Assembly: GCF_902497875.1 (NCBI RefSeq)
Contig: NZ_CABVHY010000038.1
Span: 1 to 63,362 of the forward strand
Source of the DNA: Pseudomonas fluorescens
Lineage (GTDB): Bacteria > Pseudomonadota > Gammaproteobacteria > Pseudomonadales > Pseudomonadaceae
Reading direction: 5' to 3'
DNA: 63,362 nucleotides
Part shown: one piece after another, positions 22,457 through 31,643 of the stretch
Position numbering within the stretch: position 1 is the stretch's first letter
Layout: each line of letters opens with the position of its first letter
Notes under the pieces: generated by a model
What the model saw: only the letters and a program-made list of their open reading frames with translations
What the model was told of the DNA's origin: nothing
Database searches by the model: none
Position numbers and translations under genes: made by a program

Positions 22457-25374
22457 CAGACGACTGCTCCTTGCTGGACAACGGGTTTGGGCTGGCTGCT
22501 CGGTTTATGGCCACGCACCGATTGGTGCGCCAGCGCGGTGAGGATCAGCAGCGTTGAACCCACCACCACGGCGTACACACCGACATCGAAGAACAGTGCA
22601 CTGGCGATGTGGATGTCACCGATTATCGGCAACTCAAAATGCCAGGTGTGGGTGGTCAGGAACGGATAACCGACGGCCATCGCACCCAGCCCGGTGACGG
22701 TGGCGAACAGCAGCCCGGTGCCCATCCAGCGCACTGGGCGCAGGCTCATCTGCGCTTCGACCCATTGGGTACCGGCGACCATGTATTGCAGGATGAACGC
22801 CACCGACATCACCAGCCCGGCGACGAAACCGCCGCCCGGCTGGTTGTGTCCGCGCATGAACAGGTAGAACGACACCACCATTGCAATCGGCAGCAACAGT
22901 CGCACCAGCACCGCAGGAACCATCATGAAACCCAAGGCGGTGTCGCTGGCCTGGCGCGGGTTGACCAGATCGGTCACCACGTCCGGCGCCAGCAGCCGCT
23001 GTTGAGCCGGCAATTGCATGCTTTCCTTGGGTGGGCGGAAGCGTCGCAGCAGGGCGAACACGGTCAGGGCCACGGCCGCCAGCACGGTGATTTCGCCGAG
23101 GGTATCGAAGCCACGGAAGTCCACCAGCATCACGTTGACCACGTTGCTGCCACCACCTTCGGGCAGGGCGCGGCTGAGGTAGAACGAGGAGATGTGGTTG
23201 GGGGTCTGCCGGGTCAGCATGGCGTAGGAGAGCAATGCCATGCCGCCACCGACCAGGGTCGACAGCAGCAAGTCGCGCAGTCGCCGGATTCGCGCTTTAC
23301 GCAGGCTGCCGGGCGGTGGCGAGACTTCTTCGATCCGTCGCGGCAACCAGCGCAGCCCCAGCAGGATCAGCACCGTGGTCACCACCTCGACCACCAGTTG
23401 GGTCAGGGCCAGGTCCGGCGCCGAGAACCAGACGAAGGTCACGCAGGTCATCAAGCCGCAGACGCTGACCATGGTCAGGGCCGCGAGCCGGTGATACTTG
23501 GCTTGCCAGGCGGCACCGAGGGCGCAGGCAATCGCCAGCAGCCAGAGGGTGACAAAGACGATCGAACCGGCAATCTTCGGCCGGTCGCCCCAGCTCAGGC
23601 TGCTGTGAAGCATCGGAATCAACCCGGCGAGCACTGCCGCCAGTACCAGCAGGAACAACTGGCTTTGCAGGCGCTTGGTGCTGATTCGCCTTTCGATGCG
23701 GCGGGTCAGGCGCATCATCACCACCAGGCTGCGCTCGAACATCCGCTTGCCATTGAAGTGGCCGATGATCGGCGGGTACTTGAACCGTCCGCGCTTGAGC
23801 TGCTTGCGCAACAGCAGGTAGAGCACAATGCCGCCGGACATGGCGACCAGGCTCATGATCATCGGCGCGTTCCAGCCGTGCCAGATCGCCAGGCTGTACT
23901 CGGGCAGCGTGCCGACCACCGGCAAGGCGGCGGCCGCCAGCAGCGGACCGACCACCTGGGACGGGAAAATTCCCACCACCAGGCAGGTGAACACCAGCAA
24001 CTCGACTGGCGCGCGCATCCAGCGTGGCGGTTCGTGGGGGGTGTGCGGCAGGTCAGTGGCGGTCGGACCGAAGAACACGTCGACGGTGAAGCGCAGGGAA
24101 TAGGCGACGCTGAACGTGCCGGCGATGGTCGCGATCACCGGCAGGGTCATTTCGATCCAGGCAGTGGCGGAAATGAACACGGTTTCGGCGAAGAACATCT
24201 CTTTCGACAGGAAACCATTGAGCAGCGGTACGCCGGCCATCGAGGCACTGGCAACCATCGCCAGGGTGGCGGTGAAGGGAATCAACCGGATCAAACCGCT
24301 GAGTTTGCGGATATCGCGGGTTCCGCTTTCGTGGTCGATGATGCCGGCGGCCATGAACAGCGAGGCCTTGAAGGTGGCGTGGTTGAGGATATGGAACACC
24401 GCCGCCACCGCCGCCAGCGGACTGTTCAGCCCCAGCAACAGGGTGATCAGGCCAAGATGGCTGATGGTCGAGTAGGCCAGCAGACCTTTGAGATCGTTCT
24501 GGAACATCGCGCAATAGGCACCCAGCAACAGGGTGCAGGCGCCGGCTCCGCCGACGATGTAGAACCATTCTTCGCTGCCGGAGAGTGACGGCCAGAGCCG
24601 CGCCAGGAGGAACACCCCGGCCTTGACCATGGTTGCCGAGTGCAGGTAGGCCGAGACCGGAGTCGGTGCGGCCATGGCGTGGGGCAGCCAGAAGTGGAAG
24701 GGAAACTGTGCGCTTTTGCTCAAGGCGCCGATCAGGATCAGCGGCAGCAGGACCGGGTACAGGTTATGGGCGCGGATCAGGTCACCGGCGGCCAGCACCT
24801 TGTCCAGGTCATAGCTGCCGACGACATGGCCGAGCAGCATGACCCCCGCCAGCAGGCACAAACCGCCCGCGCCGGTCACCATCAGCGCCATGTAGGCACC
24901 GCGGCGGGCGTCGGCGCGGTGGTGCCAATAGCCGATCAACAGGAACGAGAACAGACTGGTCAGTTCCCAGAAAAATACGATCTGAATCAGGTTGCCGGAA
25001 ATCACCAGCCCGAGCATGGCGCCCATGAAGGCCAGGAAAAACGCAAAGAAGCGCGGCACCGGATCTTCCGGCGACATGTAATAACGCGCGTACAGCGACA
25101 CCAGTGCGCCGATGCCCAGCACCAGCAGCGAGAACAGCCAGGCGAAACCGTCCATGCGCAGGACGAAGTTCAAGCCCAGGCTAGGCAGCCAGAAAAACTC
25201 TTCGCGAATCACGCCGCCATCGGCGATCTGCGGGTAGAGCAAGGCGACTTGTATCGTGCCGATCAGTGCAACCAGGCCGGCCAGCAGGGATTCAGTGTTT
25301 CGTGCGTTGTGCGGCAGCACAGCCGCCAGACAGCTGCCGATAAAAGGCAAAAGCAGTAGAACTATCAGGGACAT
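22456..25374 (-). CDS. mnhA: Mrp/Mnh Na+/H+ antiporter subunit A, fused to subunit B
   Basis: A 972-residue protein. Residues 1-550 are NuoL-like (FFWELTSLFSFLLIGYWHH, ALSKSAQFPFHFWLPHAMAA). About 600-770 is the MnhA-specific C-terminal region, and about 815-955 is an MnhB-like domain (QPGGGFVAGLVMSVAFILQY, DVGVYAVVVGSTLLILTALA). The fusion explains why the operon has six genes rather than seven. The complex exchanges Na+ (or K+) for H+ across the inner membrane and supports salt and alkali tolerance. First gene of the operon; the promoter must lie within 25375-25530, before a REP pair. Confidence 0.93.
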   Translation of the reverse strand: MSLIVLLLLPFIGSCLAAVLPHNARNTESLLAGLVALIGTIQVALLYPQIADGGVIREEFFWLPSLGLNFVLRMDGFAWLFSLLVLGIGALVSLYARYYMSPEDPVPRFFAFFLAFMGAMLGLVISGNLIQIVFFWELTSLFSFLLIGYWHHRADARRGAYMALMVTGAGGLCLLAGVMLLGHVVGSYDLDKVLAAGDLIRAHNLYPVLLPLILIGALSKSAQFPFHFWLPHAMAAPTPVSAYLHSATMVKAGVFLLARLWPSLSGSEEWFYIVGGAGACTLLLGAYCAMFQNDLKGLLAYSTISHLGLITLLLGLNSPLAAVAAVFHILNHATFKASLFMAAGIIDHESGTRDIRKLSGLIRLIPFTATLAMVASASMAGVPLLNGFLSKEMFFAETVFISATAWIEMTLPVIATIAGTFSVAYSLRFTVDVFFGPTATDLPHTPHEPPRWMRAPVELLVFTCLVVGIFPSQVVGPLLAAAALPVVGTLPEYSLAIWHGWNAPMIMSLVAMSGGIVLYLLLRKQLKRGRFKYPPIIGHFNGKRMFERSLVVMMRLTRRIERRISTKRLQSQLFLLVLAAVLAGLIPMLHSSLSWGDRPKIAGSIVFVTLWLLAIACALGAAWQAKYHRLAALTMVSVCGLMTCVTFVWFSAPDLALTQLVVEVVTTVLILLGLRWLPRRIEEVSPPPGSLRKARIRRLRDLLLSTLVGGGMALLSYAMLTRQTPNHISSFYLSRALPEGGGSNVVNVMLVDFRGFDTLGEITVLAAVALTVFALLRRFRPPKESMQLPAQQRLLAPDVVTDLVNPRQASDTALGFMMVPAVLVRLLLPIAMVVSFYLFMRGHNQPGGGFVAGLVMSVAFILQYMVAGTQWVEAQMSLRPVRWMGTGLLFATVTGLGAMAVGYPFLTTHTWHFELPIIGDIHIASALFFDVGVYAVVVGSTLLILTALAHQSVRGHKPSSQPKPVVQQGAVV

Positions 25375-25532
25375 AGGCTTCTAATCTGCGAAGTTTGTGA
25401 TGAATCATACGTGCCGGGCCATGGATCACCAACTGCCAAGCTGTGGCAGGATCCTACAAGGTAGGCGGAAAAAGCCTGGTTTTCATTGTTTTGAAGAGCG
25501 ATGTGCCGGCATCAGATTTTGGTTGTCCGCGA

Positions 25533-25611
25533 AAAGATCGCAGCCTGCGGCAGCTCCTACAGGGTGTACACATTCCACCGTAGGAGCTGCCGCAGGCTGC
25601 GATCTTTTGAT
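25533..25611. repeat. REP pair (GTAGGAGCTGCC type)
   Basis: Two near-identical inverted units, AAAGATCGCAGCCTGCGGCAG (from 25533) and GTAGGAGCTGCCGCAGGCTG (from 25580), enclosing 18 bases. They lie between the start of mnhA and the stop of the DMT exporter gene. Confidence 0.9.
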
Positions 25612-25620
25612 CTTGACTGG

Positions 25621-26559
25621 TTATCTCTCGCTTCCGCTCTCCAAGACTTCGTCCATCTCAACCACATCCTTGCCCTTGGTCTTCAACTCACTGACGATCA
25701 CCGCCGCCACGATCAACCCGGCACCGAGCAAGGCAATCGCCGGCAACCGCTCACCGGCAATCCGCCCGACGATCCCGGCCCACACCGGTTCGCCGGCATA
25801 GATCAGCGTCGCGCGGGTCGGTGAAACGCTTTTCTGCGCCCAGTTCATCGCCACCTGAATCGCCGCGCTGGCCGCGCCCAGGCCCACGGCGCTGATCAGC
25901 AGCAGCCAGGAAAACGGGGGAATGGCTTCCTGGGTTGGCACCACCATCAGCAACGCCAATACCGAGGTAACGGCCAGTTGCACGACCGTGACCCGGCGTA
26001 CATCAACCTGCCCGGCATAGGTGCTGATCAGGATGATTTCGGCGGCAATTGCGATGGCGCTGATCAGCGTGGCGATTTCCCCCGGGTTGAAATTCAGCGA
26101 TGCCCCGGCAGGGCCGGAGATCAGCATCAGGCCGGTGAACGCCAGCATGATGCCGATACTCGGCATCAGCCTTGGCCGCCGCCCGAGCACCAGCCATTGC
26201 AGCAGCGGTACAAAAGGTACGTAGAGCGCGGTAATGAACGCCGACTGACTGCTGGGAATGGTCTGTAATCCGACAGTCTGCAGACCGTAACCGAGCATGA
26301 TCGCCACGCCGATGAACGCCCCGGCCTTGAACTCGAAGAGGCTCAGATTGCGCAAATGCCGGGCCGAGAACAGCGCGACCAGAACGGCCGCCGCGGCGAA
26401 CCGCAGGCCGACGAAAAACATCGGTCCACTGACAGTCATTGCGTGCTGCACCAGCAGAAATGTCCCGCCCCAGATCATGGTAATCAGCACCAGCACGCAC
26501 TCGGCTTTGCTGAACCGAGAGAACAGGGGAGAGGATGGGGGGGATTTCACCGACGTCAT
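25621..26559 (-). CDS. DMT-superfamily (EamA) transporter
   Basis: A 312-residue inner-membrane protein with ten predicted helices in two EamA repeats (about 20-150 and 165-295; VLVLITMIWGGTFLLVQHAM, then LVVAAVIVSELKTKGK). Such proteins export amino acids or other metabolites. The start at 26559 (MTSVKSPPSS) is chosen because the 35 residues upstream are hydrophilic and cross the divergent promoter. Head-to-head with an XRE-cupin regulator, which probably controls it. Confidence 0.85.
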   Translation of the reverse strand: MTSVKSPPSSPLFSRFSKAECVLVLITMIWGGTFLLVQHAMTVSGPMFFVGLRFAAAAVLVALFSARHLRNLSLFEFKAGAFIGVAIMLGYGLQTVGLQTIPSSQSAFITALYVPFVPLLQWLVLGRRPRLMPSIGIMLAFTGLMLISGPAGASLNFNPGEIATLISAIAIAAEIILISTYAGQVDVRRVTVVQLAVTSVLALLMVVPTQEAIPPFSWLLLISAVGLGAASAAIQVAMNWAQKSVSPTRATLIYAGEPVWAGIVGRIAGERLPAIALLGAGLIVAAVIVSELKTKGKDVVEMDEVLESGSER

Positions 26560-26631
26560 GACCTTGCGCGCTACCTGAGGGCGACGCACAATGCGCCTGA
26601 AGTTGGGCAGTATACTGCGCAAATCCGTCAA

Positions 26632-27207
26632 GTGAGCAATATAGTGCACAAAGATCCTACGCAACGCGCTTCAGTCCTCCAGCACGTCAGCCAGAACGTT
26701 CGCCGGCTGCGGCATGCCGCGCAGTTGAGCCAGACCGCCCTGGCGGAAAAATCCGGGGTCAGCCGGCGAATGCTGGTGGCCATCGAAGCCGGCGAGAAGA
26801 ACGTTAGCCTGACCACCCTGGATCGGGTCGCCGAAGCCCTGGACGTGGCTTTCAGCGACCTGATCCAGGCCCCCGATGCCCGTGACCCGAGTCGCATCAA
26901 CGAGCTTGCGTGGGCAGGGGTGATCCCCGGCAGCAAAGCGGTGCTGCTGGCCAAGGCGATGGCCAGCCGTGAAGTCGAGTTGTGGGAGTGGCGGCTGGAA
27001 CCAGGCGAACAGTACTTGTCGGAACCGGATGCCGAGGGCTGGAGCGAGCAGCTTTATGTGTTCGAAGGCTGCCTGACACTGATGCTCGGCGAAGAGGTGC
27101 ACACGCTTGAAGCCGGGGAGTTCTTCATGTACGCCAGTCACCAACCCCATTCCTACCGCAACGAGGGGTCGGTGGCGGCGCGGTTCGTGCGTAATGTGGT
27201 GATTTGA
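26632..27207 (+). CDS. XRE-family regulator with C-terminal cupin
   Basis: A 191-residue regulator starting at GTG 26632 (MSNIVHKDPTQRASVLQHVS). The XRE helix-turn-helix is at about 18-72 (LSQTALAEKSGVSRRMLVAI). The cupin sensor is at about 110-190 (LYVFEGCLTLMLGEEVHTLE, GEFFMYASHQPHSYRN). This class senses small molecules such as amino acids or polyamines. It is divergent from a DMT exporter across 72 bases and likely regulates it and itself. Confidence 0.85.
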   Translation: MSNIVHKDPTQRASVLQHVSQNVRRLRHAAQLSQTALAEKSGVSRRMLVAIEAGEKNVSLTTLDRVAEALDVAFSDLIQAPDARDPSRINELAWAGVIPGSKAVLLAKAMASREVELWEWRLEPGEQYLSEPDAEGWSEQLYVFEGCLTLMLGEEVHTLEAGEFFMYASHQPHSYRNEGSVAARFVRNVVI

Positions 27208-27320
27208 TCCGGGAACTGAACAGCAACTGTTCGCGGCCCAACAGCAGATAAGCAAGCAAGCTCGCTCCTACAAGTACGGCGTAGATCGCAGATTTTGTGG
27301 CATGCCAGGCTCTCTGTGGG

Positions 27321-27497
27321 AAGGGCTGGGCGTTGATGACTCGTCCTACTTTGGTACTACGGGACAGGCCGTCCATGGGTTTGGCGCTTATTATCGTCCA
27401 GGAGATTTTCGAGGCCGTCGCGCAGCTCGATCGCGACTGGCAGTTGAGCTTTCTGATTGTTGGGCAAAACATTAATGTGGCGTTGAAATACGCCTTC
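27321..27497 (+). pseudogene. Relic of a LivF-type branched-chain amino acid ABC ATPase
   Basis: In one frame ALMTRPTLVLRDRPSMGLAL then VQEIFEAVAQLDRD and LIVGQNINVALKYA match the Walker B / D-loop / switch region of LivF, whose usual form is LLLDEPSMGLAP and ILLVEQN. Walker B is broken (LRDRP in place of LDEP), the switch Glu is Gly, and the P-loop, signature motif and C-terminus are absent. Only about 58 codons survive between the XRE-cupin gene and the flavoprotein gene. A REP fragment (AGCAAGCTCGCTCCTAC, 27255-27271) lies just before it. Confidence 0.65.
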
Positions 27498-27519
27498 CAC
27501 ACTGACAAGCGAGAACCGC

Positions 27520-28953
27520 ATGAGCGAATCCCCAAACGCACAGGCCACCGACGCCCTCCGCAGCGCGGACATCCTGATTGTCGGCGGTGGCTTGAGTGGC
27601 GCACTGCTGGCGGCGCAGCTGTTGCGTCTGCCCGGCAAGCGCCGGCTGCTGGTCATTGAGCCGCGCGCCGAACTGGGGCGCGGTGAGGCCTACAGTGCGG
27701 TCGAATTGGGACATACCTTGAACGGCAACGCGGCGCGCATGAGTGTCGACCCGGACAACGCTGATGACCTGACCCAATGGTTGAGCGAGTTCATCGCTGC
27801 CGGCGGCTGGCCGGAGTCGGATCAGCAGCATGTGCCCATCAGCGAGTTGTTCCCGCCCCGGGGGATTTTTGGCCTGTATGTACAGCAACGCCTGGCCGAA
27901 GCCCAGGCGGGCGGCGCGCAGCAGGGTTCGAGCGTCGAGCACGTTCGTGGCGAAGCGGTCGATCTGCAAATGGACCAGAGCGGGGTGCTGTTGACCCTGG
28001 ATGACGGCAGACAATTACGCGGGGCCTACGCGGTTCTGGCCACCGGCCTGTTCCCGGCCGCGCGCACGCCGCAAACCGAGTCCAGTGGTTTGAACACGGC
28101 CGCGCTGGACCCTTGGGATGTTACGGCCATGGCCCGGCTCGATCCGCAGGCCAGGGTGCTGATCATCGGCTCGGGATTGACCATGGTCGATGCCGTGGTG
28201 TCGTTGGAACAGGCCGGGCATCGCGGACCGATCGAGGTGTTTTCCCGGCACGGGCTACTGCCCCATGTTCGACGTCAGCCACCGACCTGGGTGGATTTTC
28301 TCGCCGAAGACCCAAGCATCCGCAGCCCCAGACAGTTGATGCGTGAACTGCGTCGCCACTGCCAGGCGGCAATGGCGGCCGGTATCGACTGGCAAGCGCC
28401 GCTGGACACCGTGCGCGCGCACATCGGTCGCTTGTGGAGCCAGGCGACTGACATGCAGCGTCGGCAGTTCGTGCGCCACGTACGGCCGTGGTGGGAAAGC
28501 CACCATCACCGTTCGCCGCCGTTGAGTGCCGAACTGGTGGAACGTTTGCATAACGAGGGACGTTTGCGAATTCAGGCAGCGTCGTTCAAGGGTCTCGAGC
28601 CATCGGCTGACGGCCAGGTGAGCATTCGCCTGCGCCGACGCGGCGAGACGCATACCTGCCTGGTCAGCGGTGCGGCGCTGATCAACTCCAGCGGGATTGA
28701 ATACGACTGGCGCCGAGTGGCCCGGCCGTTGCCTCAGCAGTTGCTGGCGCGCGGGCTGATTCAGCCAGGGCCGCTGGCCTTGGGAATTGCCACCGATGCT
28801 GGCGGCGCCCTGATCAACGCCCGCGGCCAGGTCGCCGAGCGCCTGTTCGCCATGGGCCCGCCGTTGCGGGGGATGTGGTGGGAAAGTACCGCGGTGACCG
28901 ACGTGGCCAGTCAGGCCAAGGCGCTGGCGCAGCGGTTGGTCTCTCAACAGTAA
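27520..28953 (+). CDS. FAD/NAD(P)-binding flavoprotein
   Basis: A 477-residue protein with an N-terminal Rossmann motif ILIVGGGLSGALLAAQLL (about 18-35) and a second NAD(P)-type motif VLIIGSGLTMVDAVVSLE (about 209-226). The overall layout matches the NAD_binding_9 family of uncharacterised YdhS-like proteins. ALNSSG-type motif INSSGIEYDW and a C-terminal FAD-contact region (FAMGPPLRGMWWESTAVTD) are present. The substrate is unknown; relatives occur near alkane- or amine-oxidising genes, but nothing nearby supports either. Confidence 0.8.
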   Translation: MSESPNAQATDALRSADILIVGGGLSGALLAAQLLRLPGKRRLLVIEPRAELGRGEAYSAVELGHTLNGNAARMSVDPDNADDLTQWLSEFIAAGGWPESDQQHVPISELFPPRGIFGLYVQQRLAEAQAGGAQQGSSVEHVRGEAVDLQMDQSGVLLTLDDGRQLRGAYAVLATGLFPAARTPQTESSGLNTAALDPWDVTAMARLDPQARVLIIGSGLTMVDAVVSLEQAGHRGPIEVFSRHGLLPHVRRQPPTWVDFLAEDPSIRSPRQLMRELRRHCQAAMAAGIDWQAPLDTVRAHIGRLWSQATDMQRRQFVRHVRPWWESHHHRSPPLSAELVERLHNEGRLRIQAASFKGLEPSADGQVSIRLRRRGETHTCLVSGAALINSSGIEYDWRRVARPLPQQLLARGLIQPGPLALGIATDAGGALINARGQVAERLFAMGPPLRGMWWESTAVTDVASQAKALAQRLVSQQ

Positions 28954-29054
28954 TGTGGGAGCGAGCTTGCTCGCGATGGACTCAAGGGCGGCGCGTTTAT
29001 TCAGAAAACACGCGTTATCGTTAACGTCCATCGCGAGCAAGCTCGCTCCCACAG
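28954..29054. repeat. REP pair (TGTGGGAGCGAGC type)
   Basis: Units TGTGGGAGCGAGCTTGCTCG (28954-) and CATCGCGAGCAAGCTCGCTC (29030-) in inverted orientation, starting at the flavoprotein stop. Confidence 0.92.
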
Positions 29055-29156
29055 GTTTTGTGACAGACCACAGTAGTGTGATCGCCATGAATCCTTGTGG
29101 GCGCAGCGGTGCGGCGATCCGACTTGCCCGCGAAGAAGATGGCTCGGGTTCTCCTG

Positions 29157-29909
29157 CTAGAACCGGGTCGTCTGTTGCAGCATCTGCGCCGCGGCCGAAT
29201 CCGCCGGGCTGACCATCGCATAGTTGTACCCGGCCCCCGACCAGTACTCGGCCTGCAATTCGCCGTCACTTCGGCTGCCACGGGGCAGCAGTTTGTTTTT
29301 CGGTCCTGGTGGGCGGATGTAGAAGCTGACCTTGCGCCCGTCCTGATCCTCATACAACACCATCGCCGCCGGGCCCTGTTCGGTGCTCAACAAGCGGGCG
29401 CTGACCGCCTTGAACCCGGCGTTCTGCAAGTCGGGCAGGCGGTTGGCATGGTTGAAGTAACGGTCGAGCCAGGTTTGCATGTCGTTATTGTTCTGCACTT
29501 TCAAATCGGCCGGCAGGATGCCTTGCTGAGCAAACATCCGGTGCGCCTGCATGGCATCGGTCATCGGTGGCGGCCCAACAACCATGGTCATTTCGCGTGC
29601 CTGCCAGCCGCTCATGCCGCCAACGCCGATGGCGATCAACAGCAGGGCGGCGCTGGCCAGATGGCGTCGGGTCTGACGTTTGAGGCGCTGGCGAATGACC
29701 AGCGGATCGTGGTCCGGGTTAGCCGGGTTCTGCAGGGTACCGCTCAGGGCGGCGCGCAATTGTTGGGCATCCTGCTGCCAGGCGCCGATTTGTGCGGCGA
29801 CCTCGGGTTGAGCGCTCAGGTAGGTTTCGACCAGACGCCGGTCGGCATCGCTGAGTTGATGGTCGACGTAAGCGTGCAGATCGCGTTCGCTGGGTGGCAT
29901 GCTGATCAT
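29157..29909 (-). CDS. Anti-sigma factor of the neighbouring ECF sigma
   Basis: A 250-residue protein with a cytosolic N-terminus (MPPSERDLHAYVDHQLSDAD), one membrane helix at about 82-102 (LASAALLLIAIGVGGMSGW) and a periplasmic C-terminal domain. The HxxxCxxC zinc motif is absent. It overlaps the sigma gene by four bases, the usual stoichiometric pairing. It should hold the sigma factor inactive until a periplasmic or membrane signal, probably oxidative given the peroxidase across the divide. Confidence 0.85.
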   Translation of the reverse strand: MISMPPSERDLHAYVDHQLSDADRRLVETYLSAQPEVAAQIGAWQQDAQQLRAALSGTLQNPANPDHDPLVIRQRLKRQTRRHLASAALLLIAIGVGGMSGWQAREMTMVVGPPPMTDAMQAHRMFAQQGILPADLKVQNNNDMQTWLDRYFNHANRLPDLQNAGFKAVSARLLSTEQGPAAMVLYEDQDGRKVSFYIRPPGPKNKLLPRGSRSDGELQAEYWSGAGYNYAMVSPADSAAAQMLQQTTRF

Positions 29910-30412
29910 TTGAGTATCCGCAGAGAAGGGCTGGTGATCTCGCCGTCGCTGAGCTGGCGCAAGGCCTGGCGGGCGCGGGACAGGCGAGACATCACAGTGC
30001 CGGTGGGGACGTCGAGAATCTCGGCGACCTCTTTGTAGCTCAAGCCTTCCACCGAGACCCAGAGCAGCAGGGCGCGCTGCTCGGCGGTCAGCCGGTCGAA
30101 TGCCTGGAGGGTCGATAACGCGATCACTGTGCGCTCCACCGAGGGCTGTGCATCATCGCGCCCGGTAAAGAACTCCAGCATCCGCGCATAACGTCGCGAG
30201 CGCCGATGGGCGTCGAGAAACTGTCGGTAAAGAATCGAGAACAGCCAAGACCGCAAATCGCCTTCGGGGCGTTTGTCACCCCAACCCGACAGCGCCCGCT
30301 CCAGGCATGACTGCACCAGATCGTCAGCGCTGCTGGAGTTACGGGTCAAGGATATGGCGAAGCGCCTGAGCCTTGGGATAAGTGGGCGTAACTGTTCGTC
30401 GAGATCGTTCAT
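29906..30412 (-). CDS. ECF-family RNA polymerase sigma factor
   Basis: A 168-residue sigma factor with region 2 (SSADDLVQSCLERALSGW, LRSWLFSILYRQFLDAHRR) and region 4 (LLLWVSVEGLSYKEVAEILD, PTGTVMSRLSRARQAL). It is followed by an overlapping anti-sigma gene. A GGAATAA-N14-CGTCT promoter precedes it on its own strand and the same motif precedes the divergent peroxidase gene. It therefore probably transcribes itself and that operon. Confidence 0.92.
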   Translation of the reverse strand: MNDLDEQLRPLIPRLRRFAISLTRNSSSADDLVQSCLERALSGWGDKRPEGDLRSWLFSILYRQFLDAHRRSRRYARMLEFFTGRDDAQPSVERTVIALSTLQAFDRLTAEQRALLLWVSVEGLSYKEVAEILDVPTGTVMSRLSRARQALRQLSDGEITSPSLRILK

Positions 30413-30440
30413 GAAATTCTGGCTAGTCTTGGGACTAGGG

Positions 30441-30466
30441 AGACGCCCGGTACTAAAGGTTATTCC
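30441..30466 (-). promoter_or_regulatory. ECF promoter of the sigma/anti-sigma operon
   Basis: On the minus strand GGAATAA (30460-30466), 14 bases, then CGTCT (30441-30445), about 30 bases before the sigma start at 30412. The motif and spacing are the same as in the divergent promoter at 30495-30520. Confidence 0.75.
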
Positions 30467-30494
30467 AGCCTCTGGAAAATAAACACCGGGCGAT

Positions 30495-30520
30495 GGAATA
30501 AACCCTGCCGGGCTTCGTCT
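30495..30520 (+). promoter_or_regulatory. ECF promoter of the peroxidase-cytochrome b561 operon
   Basis: GGAATAA (30495-30501), 14 bases, then CGTCT (30516-30520), 43 bases before the peroxidase start. This is the -35/-10 pattern of RpoE-like ECF sigmas. Confidence 0.78.
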
Positions 30521-30563
30521 GATTGATCCTTGTCATTTGCGGCCCACGGCCCTGGAGATTTTC

Positions 30564-31643
30564 ATGGTTGATCGCTCACCACCGCCACCGCCACTGAGTA
30601 CCGCGAGTCTGACGCTGCGTCTGGCGGGGATTGCCGTGGTGGTCGCGGCGATTGCCGGGGCGTTTGCCTATGTCAACGGCACCCTCGACCCGCAGCGCCT
30701 GACGCCCAAGGCACTGGTCGATGTACTGGAGAAAAACAACGGGGCGCATCCGGGGTTTCGCCGCAATCACGCCAAAGGCGTGTGCGTGGCCGGTTATTTC
30801 GAGAGCAGTGGTCAGGCCCGTGAGTTTTCCCGCGCCCAGGTATTTGGCGAGGCGCGTACGCCAGTGGTGGGGCGCTTTGCATTGCCCAGCGGTAACCCCT
30901 ATGCACCGGACAGCAGCGTGCCGATCCGCAGCCTGGCGCTGCGCTTCAAACAGGCCAACGGTCAGCAATGGCGCACCGGGATGAACAGCATGCCTGTGTT
31001 CCCGGTGGGTACTCCCGAAGCCTTCTATCAACTGCAACAGGCCAGTTCTCCGGACCCGGCAACCGGCAAGCCGAATCCCGCCAATCCTGCGGCGTTCTTT
31101 GCCGCGCACCCGGAAACCGCGCCGTTTCTGCAGTGGGTCAAGACCGCCAAGCCTTCGGCCAGCTACGCCACCGAAACCTATAACGGTATCAATGCCTTTT
31201 ATCTGGTGAATGCAGCGGGGAAGCGTCAGGCCGTGCGCTGGAGCGTGGCGCCGCTTGCTCAAGATGCGGCAGGAGCCAGTGCGCCTGAAGGCGCCGACTT
31301 CCTGGAAAAAGATCTGGTGCAACGACTGGCCGCCGGACCCTTGCGTTGGCAGTTGAACATCACCCTGGCCAACCCCGCCGATCCCACACATGACGCCAGC
31401 AAAGCCTGGCCGAACGATAGAAAAGTGTTAAATGCCGGCACCCTGGTGCTTGAAAGCACCCAGGCGCAAACCAACGGCGAATGCCGCGACATCAACTACG
31501 ATCCGCTGATCCTGCCGAGCGGCATCGAAGGTTCCGACGACCCGCTGCTGGCTGCCCGCTCTGCGGCATACGCCAAGTCTTACCTGCGCCGCACCAGCGA
31601 AGTCAGCCAGTTGCCTGCCGCTACCCAGGAGTCGCACCCATGA
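30564..31643 (+). CDS. Catalase-family peroxidase, membrane-anchored (SrpA-like)
   Basis: A 359-residue short catalase-fold haem protein. An N-terminal anchor (about 22-42) is followed by the haem-pocket His in NNGAHPGFRRNHAKGVC, FALPSGNPY, LRFKQANGQQWRTGMNSMPV, and the proximal Tyr region RSAAYAKSYLRR. The anchor suggests a periplasmic enzyme. Short catalases of this type act as organic-hydroperoxide peroxidases. It overlaps the cytochrome b561 gene (ATGA), which may supply electrons. ATG 30564 has GGAG upstream. Confidence 0.86.
   Translation: MVDRSPPPPPLSTASLTLRLAGIAVVVAAIAGAFAYVNGTLDPQRLTPKALVDVLEKNNGAHPGFRRNHAKGVCVAGYFESSGQAREFSRAQVFGEARTPVVGRFALPSGNPYAPDSSVPIRSLALRFKQANGQQWRTGMNSMPVFPVGTPEAFYQLQQASSPDPATGKPNPANPAAFFAAHPETAPFLQWVKTAKPSASYATETYNGINAFYLVNAAGKRQAVRWSVAPLAQDAAGASAPEGADFLEKDLVQRLAAGPLRWQLNITLANPADPTHDASKAWPNDRKVLNAGTLVLESTQAQTNGECRDINYDPLILPSGIEGSDDPLLAARSAAYAKSYLRRTSEVSQLPAATQESHP

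Noticed and set aside
22609..24588. A 659-codon open frame on the plus strand opposite mnhA
   Set aside because: It mirrors the codon bias of the antiporter gene; its translation is rich in Gln, His and Arg with no domain, and mnhA is unmistakable.
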